Source of the DNA: Gemmatimonadota bacterium
GTDB lineage: Bacteria > Gemmatimonadota > Gemmatimonadetes > Gemmatimonadales > Gemmatimonadaceae
DNA: 38,302 nucleotides
Direction: 5' to 3'
Assembly (NCBI GenBank): GCA_003223455.1
Contig: QHVE01000051.1
Coordinates: forward strand, 8,195-46,496
This document shows positions 25,674-34,712 of the stretch, one piece after another; positions within the stretch are counted from its first letter, which is position 1, and every line of letters starts with the position of its first letter. Both the position numbers and the translations under genes were made by a program. The notes under the pieces were generated by a model. The model was not told where the DNA came from. It saw only the letters and a list, made by a program, of their open reading frames with translations, and did no database searches.

Positions 25674-26693
25674 TCACGCGTCGGTCGCGGATGCGGGTGA
25701 GCCGCGCAGCCACGCCGGCCAGCGTGCCGCCGCCCGCTCGAGCCACGCCGGCACCGTCCCTTCATTCGGGCGACGGAGGACCATGAGGGTAGCCGGCAGG
25801 TAGAGCATCAGGACCATGACCGGCCCACTCGTGGCGAGGAACGGGCGGTAGTCGGTGGGATCGACATGCGACACGAGCCAGACGAGCGCGCCCCAACTCA
25901 GCGCCATGAGGAGCAGGGCTTCATGCCACGCCGTCGCGATGATGAAGAGGGGGACCGTCTCGTATGGCAGCATCGTTTGCGGTACGGTTGCGAGCACCGC
26001 GATCAGTCGCGCTTCGGGCCGACGCCAGCGCAGCAGCGCAGTCAGGACGAGCAACCCGCCGGGAAAGCTGATCGGCGCCACGTAGGGCGCGTTCGGCGGT
26101 TGAATAGCGGCGTTCCGCGCGAGCGCATCGCGCCAGTGGAGGAGCCACAGCGGATCGAACAAGAACGCCGCGAGAACGAGTAGCAGCCCCCCGCCGATCG
26201 CCCACCACGACGGACGCGCGGCGAAGATGGCTGCCCCGATCGTCGGTTTCGTCGCCAGCACGATGCCGAAGACGGGGACGACTGTGGCCGCAGCAAAGAG
26301 CGGGGACCACTGTACGATCTCGACTGCGACGAGCATCGATCCGCTGAAGAATCCGAGAAGAGGTCCCCAGCCCTGACGTGTGAGCGCGTAGGCGAATGCG
26401 GTGGCACCGATGAACATGAACACCGCATTGGCGATGTCCTGCGGTAGCCACGCGAGCGGCATCGCTGCGATGGCAGCGGGCAGCGGGTACACGAGCGGCG
26501 CGGGCCAATCGTAGGCGAGACCATGCCCGATCTCGAGATACGGATTCTCGCCGCGCCACAGCGCACGCGCCGCGAACCAGAGCTGCGTGAAGTCCCGCTG
26601 AGGTTCCACAAGCCGCGCGTGATCGAGCGCGACCTTCGCCGCGACGAGGCCGAGTGCGACGGCGACGACGGCCCGTTTCACGGTTCGTGTCAC
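25674..26693 (-). CDS. GT87-like (DUF2029) polytopic membrane glycosyltransferase
   Basis: A 339-residue integral membrane protein with about nine or ten hydrophobic segments. The first outside loop holds QRDFTQLWFAARALWRGENP, an Asp-Phe plus ALWRGENPY pattern characteristic of GT-C polyprenyl-phosphate mannosyltransferases of the GT87/DUF2029 group. LVYPLPAAIAAMPLAWLP and a later NPP-like region also fit. Such enzymes move mannose or a related sugar from a lipid carrier to an envelope acceptor. The actual substrate is unknown. The start is GTG at 26693 (VTRTVKRAVVAVALG); longer in-frame extensions upstream look non-coding. No other envelope glycan gene is adjacent. Confidence 0.8.
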   Translation of the reverse strand: MTRTVKRAVVAVALGLVAAKVALDHARLVEPQRDFTQLWFAARALWRGENPYLEIGHGLAYDWPAPLVYPLPAAIAAMPLAWLPQDIANAVFMFIGATAFAYALTRQGWGPLLGFFSGSMLVAVEIVQWSPLFAAATVVPVFGIVLATKPTIGAAIFAARPSWWAIGGGLLLVLAAFLFDPLWLLHWRDALARNAAIQPPNAPYVAPISFPGGLLVLTALLRWRRPEARLIAVLATVPQTMLPYETVPLFIIATAWHEALLLMALSWGALVWLVSHVDPTDYRPFLATSGPVMVLMLYLPATLMVLRRPNEGTVPAWLERAAARWPAWLRGSPASATDA

Positions 26694-26920
26694 AGGCCGA
26701 TGCTCGCTGAGGAGGCATGGGGAGGGGAGCCGTCGCCCCCGCTTTCGCCTCGCCTGCCACCGGCTCCCGCGTCGCGATGCCAGCCCATACCCGCACTTCT
26801 GTTTAGGGAACGGCCCATGCCAAGAGCGGGCACGACGTGACGCGGTTCGATGGGATGCGCGACCCGAGACACCGGACGCACGCCCAGTCGATTCTCCGTC
26901 GCCAAAATGCAAAGACCGAG

Positions 26921-26993
<73 letters not shown>

Positions 26994-27052
26994 CAACGCA
27001 TGAGGGACGGAGACCGCGCGCCTCGCCGCAATCGGAAGGTCCCTCCTCGAAC

Positions 27053-27058
27053 AATATA
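27053..27058 (-). promoter_or_regulatory. possible -10 box for tRNA-Lys
   Basis: On the minus strand TATATT lies about 60 bases upstream of the tRNA 5' end, an A+T island in G+C-rich sequence. The matching -35 (around TTCGCC) is poor, so this is tentative. Confidence 0.35.
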
Positions 27059-27063
27059 CGCCG

Positions 27064-27099
27064 AGGTGCCGCAGGCGAACGTCCCTCGCTCCGGCACCT
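27064..27099 (-). terminator. possible hairpin after the ROK gene
   Basis: AGGTGCCG (27064-27071) and CGGCACCT (27092-27099) form an 8-bp stem with a 20-base loop, 39 bases past the ROK stop. It could end that transcript. The loop is long, so the call is weak. Confidence 0.35.
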
Positions 27100-27137
27100 G
27101 CGCGATGGACGTGCACGCTCGCGGTGCACCGGTGCGA

Positions 27138-28358
27138 TCAGGCGATGCGCGGTGCCGCGAACAACGGTGCCGACACCAGCGCTGCGCCGCCTCGCAGGCG
27201 CGGGTAGGCGGACGCCAGCTCGGGGACGATCGGCGTCTCGGCGGCGAGATCGGTGAGCGAGCGCTCGCCGATCTCACGCCGGATCGTCGGCGCGAGTTGC
27301 TCCCACGCCTCGGTGATCTCGCCGCCGACGATGATCTGGCTGGGACTCAACGTCTTGATCATCACCGCGAGGCCGGCCCCGAGGTGGCGCGCCGTCTCCT
27401 GGAGTGCGTCCGTGGCACGCCGCTCTCCGGCGAGTGCGCGGCTCACGACTTCGGCGATCGTCACTCCCGACGACGTGAGGAGCGCTCGAGCGGTGGACGG
27501 CGAGAAGTCCTGTCCGAGATAGCGGCAGAGCGTTGCCAGGTTGGACGTGTAGACCTCCAGACAGCCATGTCCCCCGCAGAGACACGTCGGGCCGTCGGCA
27601 GTGAGCGGCACGTGTCCGAACTCACCCGCCGAGTTGGTCTGTCCGCGCACCACCTGGCCATTCACGACGACCCCCGCACCGATGCCGTCCGACACGGTCA
27701 CGTACACGAAGTCGGTCGGCACGGCGGCGCCACGCTGCCCCAGCCACATCCGCGCCAGGGCGCAGGCGATCGGCGCATTCTCGACATGCACCGGTATGCC
27801 GAGCGCCGCCTCAACCGGTCCCCGGATGTCGACGTTACGCCAGCCCAGCTGCGGAGCGTTGAGCACCCGACCGGTGCCCTGTTCGACCATACCAGGAACG
27901 ACCAGCCCGATGCCCTCGCAGTGCCGCGCGCCGGCATGCTCGGCAAGCATGCGCCGGACGCGCGCCTGCAGCTCCCGGACGAGCGCCTCCCGGTCGGGGA
28001 TGGTGTCGAACGAATCGAGGGCGATCGAGTTGCCGCTGAAGTCCGTGAGCATCACGAACGTGCTGCTGAAGCGGATGTCGATCGCGACGACCAGCCGGTC
28101 CTGCGTCCGAACGTACAGCATCTGCGGCCGGCGCCCGCGCGGGGAGTCGACGGTATCGCCCTCGTAGAGCGCACCCTGGGCGATCAGCTCGGCCGTGAGG
28201 TAGGTGACCATACCCCGGCCGATCTTCATTCGGCGCGCGAGCTCCGCCCGCGAGATCGGCTCGTGCTCGCGGACGAGGTTGAGCAGGATCTGGAGGTTGA
28301 TTTCGCGCGGGGTCCAGCGCGTGGCACGAACGAAGCTGCGGGTGTTGATCTTCCTCAT
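27138..28358 (-). CDS. ROK-family transcriptional regulator, likely hexuronate regulator
   Basis: A 406-residue regulator. An N-terminal winged helix (about 18-66: ISRAELARRMKIGRGMVTYL) is followed by a ROK domain with the zinc site CLCGGHGCLE (C259, C261, C266) and H249 in GEFGHV. The sugar-kinase Asp after the Glu-Asn pair is replaced (VENAPIA, residues 192-198), so it should bind a sugar without phosphorylating it, as NagC/Mlc/XylR regulators do. The start is ATG at 28358. It diverges from uxaC across 228 bases that hold two similar palindromic sites. Local regulation of the uxa genes and autoregulation are therefore likely; the inducer, perhaps galacturonate or tagaturonate, is inference. 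Confidence 0.9.
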   Translation of the reverse strand: MRKINTRSFVRATRWTPREINLQILLNLVREHEPISRAELARRMKIGRGMVTYLTAELIAQGALYEGDTVDSPRGRRPQMLYVRTQDRLVVAIDIRFSSTFVMLTDFSGNSIALDSFDTIPDREALVRELQARVRRMLAEHAGARHCEGIGLVVPGMVEQGTGRVLNAPQLGWRNVDIRGPVEAALGIPVHVENAPIACALARMWLGQRGAAVPTDFVYVTVSDGIGAGVVVNGQVVRGQTNSAGEFGHVPLTADGPTCLCGGHGCLEVYTSNLATLCRYLGQDFSPSTARALLTSSGVTIAEVVSRALAGERRATDALQETARHLGAGLAVMIKTLSPSQIIVGGEITEAWEQLAPTIRREIGERSLTDLAAETPIVPELASAYPRLRGGAALVSAPLFAAPRIA

Positions 28359-28418
28359 TCGGGGGGCAGGGGAGATATTGCGTTCCCACACAGGCAAACG
28401 TACAATCAACCGCCGAGT

Positions 28419-28437
28419 TTGTTCTTTGCCAGAACAT
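28419..28437. promoter_or_regulatory. putative operator 1 for the ROK regulator
   Basis: TTGTTC-TTTGCCA-GAACAT. Its core TGTTCT/AGAACA (28420-28436) is a perfect 6-bp inverted repeat with a 5-bp spacer, about 61 bases before the ROK start on the minus strand. It shares geometry with operator 2. Confidence 0.6.
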
Positions 28438-28478
28438 TCGCGCGCACACGTGCTCCGCACAAGAGTTCGATTCCCTGG

Positions 28479-28498
28479 GAGGCCGGCCTTGCGGCCTC
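28479..28498. repeat. small hairpin between the two putative operators
   Basis: GAGGCCG (28479-28485) and CGGCCTC (28492-28498), loop GCCTTG, form a perfect 7-bp stem. It could be an attenuator hairpin in a leader, or incidental. Confidence 0.3.
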
Positions 28499-28512
28499 GA
28501 AGCGAACGGGGA

Positions 28513-28531
28513 TTGTTCACCTAAAGAGCAA
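28513..28531. promoter_or_regulatory. putative operator 2 for the ROK regulator
   Basis: TTGTTC-ACCTAAA-GAGCAA, 56 bases before the uxaC start. It has the same left half-site and the same 7-bp spacing as operator 1, starting 94 bp further on, close to nine helical turns at 10.5 bp per turn. Confidence 0.6.
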
Positions 28532-28586
28532 ATCTGCGCACGAGCTCGGATCGACTGTGCGGCCACCTCTCTCGCTCCCAACCGCG

Positions 28587-30092
28587 ATGACTGTCGGCTC
28601 CTCGGATGTGCCCGCCACTGCGTTCTCCCTGCACCCGGACCGGTTCTTCGATTCGGATCCGGTCGTCCGTCGTGCCGCCCGAGAGCTGTACGAGGAGATG
28701 CGGCAGCTCCCGCTCGTGTGTCCGCACGGCCACGTCGATCCGTCGCTGCTCGCCGAAGACCGTGCGTTTCCGGAGCCGTCGGCTCTGTTGATCACTCCGG
28801 ACCACTACCTCTTTCGCATGCTCTTCTCGCAGGGCGTGTCCATGGAGTCGCTCGGTGTTCCAGCGCGTGATCCGAAGACGGCCATCGAGCGTGACCCGAA
28901 GAAGGTGTGGCGACTGTTCGCGACCAACTATCACCTGTTTCGGGGTACGCCGTCCCGTGCCTGGCTCGACTTCGAGCTCCACGAGCTGTTCGGTGTGCGC
29001 GAGCGCCTCGCCGCCGATTCGGCGGACCGCATCTATGACCAGATCGACGAGCGTCTCAAGTCGCCCGAGTTCAGGCCGCGCGCGCTGTTCGACCGGTTCA
29101 ACATCGAGGTGCTGGCCACCACCGATGCTGCGACGGATGAGCTGCGTCAGCATCAGCTGATCCGCGCGTCGGGCTGGAAGGGCCGCGTGGTGCCGACGTT
29201 CCGGCCCGACGCGCTGTTCCGCATCGCGCTGCCGACGTGGCGCGGGGAGCTGGCGGCGCTCGAGCGCCTGAGTGGAGGTTCCATCGCGACGTACGCTGCG
29301 TTCCGTGACGCGCTGGTCGAGCGGCGCGCGGCTTTTCGTGCGCTCGGCGCCACGGCGACCGACCACGCGGTCGAGGAGCCTCGCACCGAGCGATTGGCTG
29401 TCGATGCCGTGGATTCCCTGTTCGCCAAGGCGTTGCGTGGCGACGCCACCGTGGTCGACCAGCAGCGCTTCGAGGCACACATGCTGATGGAGATGGCGGC
29501 GATGTCCGTCGACGACGGCCTCGTCATGCAGCTCCATCCGGGATCGCTGCGCGATCACAACTCGGTCGTCTCGTCCCGATTCGGCGCAGACAAGGGCGCC
29601 GACATCCCGCTCCGCACGGAGTACACGCGCAACCTGCGCGCACTGCTCGACGCGTACGGCAGCGACCCGCGGTTCCGCATCGTCCTCTTCACCCTCGACG
29701 AGGCGACGTACTCGCGCGAGCTCGCGCCGCTTGCCGGTCATTACCCGGCAGTGCGCCTCGGACCAGCCTGGTGGTTCCACGACTCGATCGAGGGGATGAC
29801 GCGCTATCGCCAGCTCACCACCGAGACCGCGGGGATCTACAACACCGCCGGCTTCAACGACGACACGCGCGCGTTTTGCTCCATCCCGGCCCGACACGAT
29901 CTGGCACGACGTGTCGATGCAAACTGGCTCGCCGGGCTCGTCGCTCGGCACATCGTCGAGATGGACGAAGCGCACGCGATGGGCCGTGCCCTCGCCTACG
30001 AGCTCGCACGGGACACGTACAACGTCGGTCCGCCCGCTCGCGACGATCGCGTCGGTGCGGCGCGCACCGCCCTGGCCGGGGCCACCGCGTGA
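28587..30092 (+). CDS. uxaC: uronate (glucuronate/galacturonate) isomerase
   Basis: A 501-residue amidohydrolase-superfamily isomerase that converts D-galacturonate to D-tagaturonate and D-glucuronate to D-fructuronate. CPHGHVDPSLL (H47, H49) gives the metal-binding His pair. FRGTPSRAWLDFELHELFG, MQLHPGSLRDHN, WWFHDSIEGMTRY and the C-terminal DTRAFCSIPARHDLARRVDANWLAGLV are family signatures. The length is slightly above the usual 470. The start is ATG at 28587, matching the natural N-terminus. It is the first gene of uxaC-uxaA-uxaB; uxaA overlaps its stop by GTGA. Probably controlled by the divergent ROK protein. Confidence 0.95.
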   Translation: MTVGSSDVPATAFSLHPDRFFDSDPVVRRAARELYEEMRQLPLVCPHGHVDPSLLAEDRAFPEPSALLITPDHYLFRMLFSQGVSMESLGVPARDPKTAIERDPKKVWRLFATNYHLFRGTPSRAWLDFELHELFGVRERLAADSADRIYDQIDERLKSPEFRPRALFDRFNIEVLATTDAATDELRQHQLIRASGWKGRVVPTFRPDALFRIALPTWRGELAALERLSGGSIATYAAFRDALVERRAAFRALGATATDHAVEEPRTERLAVDAVDSLFAKALRGDATVVDQQRFEAHMLMEMAAMSVDDGLVMQLHPGSLRDHNSVVSSRFGADKGADIPLRTEYTRNLRALLDAYGSDPRFRIVLFTLDEATYSRELAPLAGHYPAVRLGPAWWFHDSIEGMTRYRQLTTETAGIYNTAGFNDDTRAFCSIPARHDLARRVDANWLAGLVARHIVEMDEAHAMGRALAYELARDTYNVGPPARDDRVGAARTALAGATA

Positions 30093-31600
30093 CTTCCGCA
30101 CCCTCGCGTGTCGCGCGCGCCGTTCGCGTCCGGCCGACGGACGACGTCGCGGTCGCCGTCGACGCGCTCCAGCCGGGCGATGCGATCAGCGTCGGTGACG
30201 CCACCGTCACGGTGCGCGAGGAGGTACCCGCGGGCCACAAGGTCGCGCTGCATGCGCTGCGGGTTGGTGACATCGTCCACAAGTACGGATGGGCGATCGG
30301 CCGAATCACGGCGGAGGTCGACGCGGGTGGATGGATCCACTCGCACAACCTCAAGACGCAGCTCGAGGGCACGCTCGACTATACCTACGAGCCGCTCACG
30401 CGCCCGACGGCGCCACCGGCGCCGGAGCGCACGTGGGAGGGCTTCAAGCGGGCTGACGGCCGTGTCGGCACGCGCAACGAAGTCTGGGTCATCAACACGG
30501 TCGGCTGCGTCAACTGGGCAGCCGAAAAGATCGCCCGCACGGCGAACGAGCGCTTCGCTGGCGTCATCGACGGAGTCCACGCGTTCGCGCATCCATATGG
30601 ATGCAGCCAGCTTGGCGACGACCTCGGACACACGCGCCAGGTCCTCGCGGGACTCATGCGCCACCCGAATGCCGGGGGGGTGCTGGTGCTCGGTCTCGGC
30701 TGCGAGAACAACCAGCTCGACGCCCTGCTCGCCGAAGCGGGCGACGTGGACCGCAGCCGCATCCGCTTCTTCAACACGCAGGATGTGTTCGACGAGGTGC
30801 AATCGGGCGTCACGGCGTTGAACGAGCTCGTGGATCGGATGCGAGACGACCGACGCGAGACGGTACCAGCCTCCGCGCTGGTGCTCGGCAACAAGTGCGG
30901 CGGCTCCGACGGGTTCAGCGGCATCACCGCGAACCCGCTGGTCGGTCGCGTCGCCGATCGACTCACGGCGGCAGGCGGTACCGTCCTGCTCACCGAAGTG
31001 CCGGAGATGTTCGGTGCCGAGCGAGTGCTGATGAATCGCGCCGCCTCCGAGGCCGTCTATCGCGACGTCGTGGGGATGGTGAACTCGTTCAAGGAGTATT
31101 TCCTCCGTCACGGCCAGCCGGTCTACGAGAATCCCTCGCCGGGAAACAAAGCCGGAGGGTTGACCACGCTCGAGGAGAAGTCGCTCGGCGCGATCCAGAA
31201 GGGCGGCTCCTCGACAGTGACCTCCGTACTGCGCTACGGGCAGCAGGTGCGCACGCCGGGCCTGGCTCTGCTCGAGGCGCCGGGCAACGACGGCGTGTCA
31301 TCGACCGCGATGGTGGCGAGCGGCGCGACGGTGCTCTGCTTCACGACGGGCAGAGGGACCCCGCTCGGCTTCCCCGCGCCGACGATCAAGGTCGCCTCGA
31401 ACTCCGAGATCGCGCGCAAGAAGCCGCACTGGATCGACTTCGACGCCGGCGCCCTGCTCGACGATCCCGCGGCGATGGACGCGACCGCCGATCGTCTGCT
31501 GTCATTCGTGCTCGACGTGGCGAGCGGTCGCAACCTCACCAACAACGAGCGGAACGATGTGCGAGAGATCGCGATCTGGAAGGAAGGAGTCACGCTCTAG
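30089..31600 (+). CDS. uxaA: altronate dehydratase
   Basis: A 503-residue dehydratase converting D-altronate to 2-keto-3-deoxy-D-gluconate. It joins an N-terminal SAF domain (about 13-87, GHKVALHALRVGDIVHKYG and IHSHNLKT) to the large catalytic UxaA domain with GVHAFAHPYGCSQLGDD, LGLGCENNQ and NKCGGSDGFSGITANP. The cysteines in these segments are candidates for metal or cluster binding. The C-terminus MVASGATVLCFTTGRGTPLG is conserved. The start is GTG at 30089, inside the uxaC stop. UxaB begins directly after the stop. Length agrees with the full two-domain form. Confidence 0.95.
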   Translation: MTSAPSRVARAVRVRPTDDVAVAVDALQPGDAISVGDATVTVREEVPAGHKVALHALRVGDIVHKYGWAIGRITAEVDAGGWIHSHNLKTQLEGTLDYTYEPLTRPTAPPAPERTWEGFKRADGRVGTRNEVWVINTVGCVNWAAEKIARTANERFAGVIDGVHAFAHPYGCSQLGDDLGHTRQVLAGLMRHPNAGGVLVLGLGCENNQLDALLAEAGDVDRSRIRFFNTQDVFDEVQSGVTALNELVDRMRDDRRETVPASALVLGNKCGGSDGFSGITANPLVGRVADRLTAAGGTVLLTEVPEMFGAERVLMNRAASEAVYRDVVGMVNSFKEYFLRHGQPVYENPSPGNKAGGLTTLEEKSLGAIQKGGSSTVTSVLRYGQQVRTPGLALLEAPGNDGVSSTAMVASGATVLCFTTGRGTPLGFPAPTIKVASNSEIARKKPHWIDFDAGALLDDPAAMDATADRLLSFVLDVASGRNLTNNERNDVREIAIWKEGVTL

Positions 31601-33127
31601 ATGACGCCGCGCCCGACGCTCTCACCGGAACTCGTTCCAACGCTCGCAACGCGCAGCGACCTCACAGTCCCCACCGTCAGCCAGTTGGCGCTCCCCGAGC
31701 GCGCCGTGCAGTTCGGCACGGGTGCGCTGCTCCGCGGCCTGGTCGATGCGCTGCTCGACGACGCCAACCGACAGAACCTGTTCGGCGGGCGTGTCGTCAT
31801 GATCGGCTCGACGGGGAGCGGCCGCGATCGCGCGATCAATGACCAGGGCGGTCTGTTCACACTCGTGGTGCAGGGCCTCGTGGAAGGCGAGGCGAGGCGC
31901 GACCTCCGGGTCGTCTCGTCGGTGAGTCGTGCGCTCTCCGCGGCCACCCAATGGGCGGACGTGCTGCGCTGCGCCGAGAATCCCGATCTCGAGCTGATCT
32001 TCTCGAACACCACCGAGGTGGGCATCGTGCTGGACGAGACGGACGTGGCGACGCCGCCGGGCTCGGCGGCGCCACGCTCCTTCCCGGCCAAGCTCGCCGC
32101 GTTCCTGTTGCACCGCGCGCGCTGGTGCCGCTTCGACGCAGCGCGAGCGCCCGTGGTGATCCCGACGGAGCTGATCGAGGGCAACGGCGACAAGCTGCGC
32201 GAGATCGTCGTGCGCCTCGCCGGGCACTGGAGCGCCGAGCCCGATTTCCTGCGCTGGCTCGACGCCGTGCGCTTCTGCAACACGCTGGTCGACCGGATCG
32301 TCCCGGGCGCACCAAACGAAGAGACCGCCGGCGAGCTGCGTGACGTGCTCCCGTACGACGACGGGATGATCACGATCGCCGAGCCATATCGGCTGCTGGC
32401 CATCGAAGGGGATGCGGCGCTTCGCACGCGACTTCGGTTCGCCGGCGCGGACGAGGGGATCATCGTCGCCGGAAGCATCACACCTTACCGCCTCCGCAAG
32501 GTCAGACTGCTGAATGGTGCGCACACGAGCTTCGTCTCCCTGGCGATACTCGCAGGCTGCCAGACCGTGCGCGAGGCGGTAGAGCATCCCGCAGTCGGCG
32601 CCTTCCTGCGTTCAGCACTCTTCGACGAGATCGTTCCGAGTGTGGACGTCCCGGGCGCCGGCACGTTCGCGCGCGACGTCCTGGCGCGCTTCGCCAATCC
32701 GTACCTTCAGCATCAGCTCTGGGACATCACGCTCCAGGGCACGACGAAGTTCCGGGTGCGCGTGGTGCCGAGCATTCTGGACCATGTCCGCGCGACTGGA
32801 AGTGTGCCTCGTGCATTGGCGCTCGGCTTTGCCGGATTCCTGGCGTTCCAGCAAGGCACGCTGCAGGCCGCGCGGCGACGCGAGGGACTAACGGTGCCGG
32901 CCGACGCGGCCGGAGATGCGATTCAGGCACGGTGGCGCGACGTCGGCGGCGCCACCGAGGCGATGGCATCGTTCGTCCGCGTCGTGAGCGCCGACACGGA
33001 GCTATGGGGCACCGACCTCGCCGCCATCCCCGGATTCGTCGACATCGTGTCCGAGCATCTCGCCACGCTGCGTGAGCACGGTGCGGTGGCCGCGATCGAG
33101 TCACTCGGGCTGTCTTCCGTGCAGTGA
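31601..33127 (+). CDS. uxaB: tagaturonate reductase (altronate oxidoreductase)
   Basis: A 508-residue member of the polyol/mannitol dehydrogenase family reducing D-tagaturonate to D-altronate with NADH. The N-terminal Rossmann part has VQFGTGALLRGLVDALLDDAN, and the family motif KxxxxNxxH is K300-N305-H308 in KVRLLNGAHTSF. NTTEVGI and FPAKLAAFLLHRA are typical of UxaB. Distinguishing it from fructuronate reductase (UxuB) rests on length and the neighbours uxaA and uxaC, not on a unique residue. The ATG follows the uxaA stop without a gap, so it is translationally coupled. Confidence 0.92.
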   Translation: MTPRPTLSPELVPTLATRSDLTVPTVSQLALPERAVQFGTGALLRGLVDALLDDANRQNLFGGRVVMIGSTGSGRDRAINDQGGLFTLVVQGLVEGEARRDLRVVSSVSRALSAATQWADVLRCAENPDLELIFSNTTEVGIVLDETDVATPPGSAAPRSFPAKLAAFLLHRARWCRFDAARAPVVIPTELIEGNGDKLREIVVRLAGHWSAEPDFLRWLDAVRFCNTLVDRIVPGAPNEETAGELRDVLPYDDGMITIAEPYRLLAIEGDAALRTRLRFAGADEGIIVAGSITPYRLRKVRLLNGAHTSFVSLAILAGCQTVREAVEHPAVGAFLRSALFDEIVPSVDVPGAGTFARDVLARFANPYLQHQLWDITLQGTTKFRVRVVPSILDHVRATGSVPRALALGFAGFLAFQQGTLQAARRREGLTVPADAAGDAIQARWRDVGGATEAMASFVRVVSADTELWGTDLAAIPGFVDIVSEHLATLREHGAVAAIESLGLSSVQ

Positions 33128-33205
33128 TGGGGTGGCCGGAGGGGCTCGCATCGCGCGGAACCGGTCCCGTGGTGCGTCGCGCACTTTACTCGTACCCTCC
33201 TCTCG

Positions 33206-34654
33206 ATGCCGACGCCATCTCGACGTGACTTCATGAAAGTCGCCGCGGCCGCTGCCGGATCGGTGCTACTGCCCCCGGCAGTTCGAGGCCAGCCAGTGAG
33301 CGACGCGTTCGGTGCTGGCGTCTCCCCGATCGACGACGAGCATGGCTGGGCGCGTGTGCCGTCCATTCTCGCGCGGATCAAGGCGCCGACGTTTCCGAAT
33401 CGGTCGTTCCCGGTCACTCGCTACGGCGCGAAGGCCGACGGCGTCACCGATTCGAGCGCCGCGTTTCGACGAGCGATCGCGGCGTGCGCAGCGGCTGGCG
33501 GCGGACGCGTCGTCGTGGATGGTGGGGCGTTCCTCACGGGTCCGATCCATCTCCGGAGTCGCGTCAACCTGGAGGTAAAGGAAGGCGCGACGGTGAAGTT
33601 CCTCACCGATCCGAAGGCGTACGACCTGAACGTTCTCACGCGCTTCGAGGGCGTGGAGCTGATGGGGTTGTCGCCGCTCGTCTACGCATCGAATGCGCGC
33701 GACATCGCCATCACGGGGAGCGGGACGCTCGACGGCCAAGCGGGGAACACCGTCTGGTGGCACTGGAACGGCAACGTCCGCTACGGCTGGAAGCCGGGCA
33801 TGGGCAATCAGCGCGCTGCACGTGTCCAGCTCTTTGATATGGCGGAGCGCGGCGTGCCCGTTGGATCGCGGCGCTTCGGCGCGGAGTCGTACCTGCGCCC
33901 GAACTTCATTCAGCCGTATGGCTGCACGAACGTCCTCGTCGAAGGGATCACGATCCGCAACTCCCCGATGTGGGAGATCAATCCAGTGCTTTGCCGCAAC
34001 GTGACCGTGCGCGGCGTGCAGATCGACAGCCACGGACCGAACAACGACGGCTGCGACCCCGAGTCGTGCCACGACGTGCTGATCGAGCGATGCCGATTCG
34101 ACACGGGGGACGACTGCATCGCCATCAAGTCGGGCCGCAACGCCGACGGCCGGCGGGTCAACGTGCCAACGGAGAACGTCGTCATCCGCGATTGCGAGAT
34201 GCACGACGGGCACGGCGGTGTCACCATCGGCAGCGAGATCTCCGGCGGCGTGCGTCATGTGTACGCCGAGCGCAACAAGATGGACAGCCCCCAGCTCGAC
34301 CGCGCGCTGCGACTCAAGAACAACGCAATGCGTGGCGGCGTGCTCGAGCACATCTACATGCGGGACGTCCAGGTCGGTCAGCTGGCCGACGCGGTGCTTC
34401 AGGTGGACTTCCTCTACGAGGAGGGAGCGAACGGTGACTTTCCACCCGTCGTGCGCGATGTCGAGCTGCAGCGAGTCACGAGCAAGAAGAGCACGTACGG
34501 CCTCTATCTGCGTGGCTACGAGAAGGGGACGATCGACGACATCCGCGTCATCGACTGCACGTTCGACGGTGTCGCGAAACCCGACGTCGTCGAGCACGTG
34601 ACCGGTCTCGTGCGCCGGAACGTCGCCGTCAATGGCGAGAAGGTGAGTCGATGA
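33206..34654 (+). CDS. Tat-exported GH28 polygalacturonase
   Basis: A 482-residue glycoside hydrolase. A twin-arginine signal, SRRDFMK (residues 5-11), precedes a hydrophobic AAAAAGSVLLPPA. The right-handed beta-helix has the GH28 catalytic set: NDGCD (D281), DTGDDCIAIKSG (D302, D303), GHGG (H336) and RLK (R369, K371). N-terminal FPVTRYGAKADGVTDSS is the pectate-lyase-like start. It would hydrolyse alpha-1,4-galacturonan outside the cytoplasm, releasing galacturonate, possibly as an exo-acting enzyme. The start is ATG at 33206, 78 bases after uxaB, where I see neither an operator copy nor a strong terminator. Folding before export, by Tat, fits a disulfide- or cofactor-dependent enzyme. Confidence 0.92.
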   Translation: MPTPSRRDFMKVAAAAAGSVLLPPAVRGQPVSDAFGAGVSPIDDEHGWARVPSILARIKAPTFPNRSFPVTRYGAKADGVTDSSAAFRRAIAACAAAGGGRVVVDGGAFLTGPIHLRSRVNLEVKEGATVKFLTDPKAYDLNVLTRFEGVELMGLSPLVYASNARDIAITGSGTLDGQAGNTVWWHWNGNVRYGWKPGMGNQRAARVQLFDMAERGVPVGSRRFGAESYLRPNFIQPYGCTNVLVEGITIRNSPMWEINPVLCRNVTVRGVQIDSHGPNNDGCDPESCHDVLIERCRFDTGDDCIAIKSGRNADGRRVNVPTENVVIRDCEMHDGHGGVTIGSEISGGVRHVYAERNKMDSPQLDRALRLKNNAMRGGVLEHIYMRDVQVGQLADAVLQVDFLYEEGANGDFPPVVRDVELQRVTSKKSTYGLYLRGYEKGTIDDIRVIDCTFDGVAKPDVVEHVTGLVRRNVAVNGEKVSR

Positions 34655-34712
34655 TCGCTTGCTTCGGGCGATCGCTCACGACTCGCTGACCAGCCACGAT
34701 CGCACGCGACCA

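Noticed and set aside
28461-28500. GTTCGATTCC near the ROK-uxaC gap, looking like a tRNA T-arm or tRNA fragment (possible attachment site)
   Set aside because: The bases around it do not pair as a T-stem and no other tRNA part is present. The nearby hairpin is a simple GAGGCCG repeat.
28521-30101. A 526-codon frame antisense to uxaC
   Set aside because: Low-complexity charged product with no motif, lying over a well-conserved enzyme.
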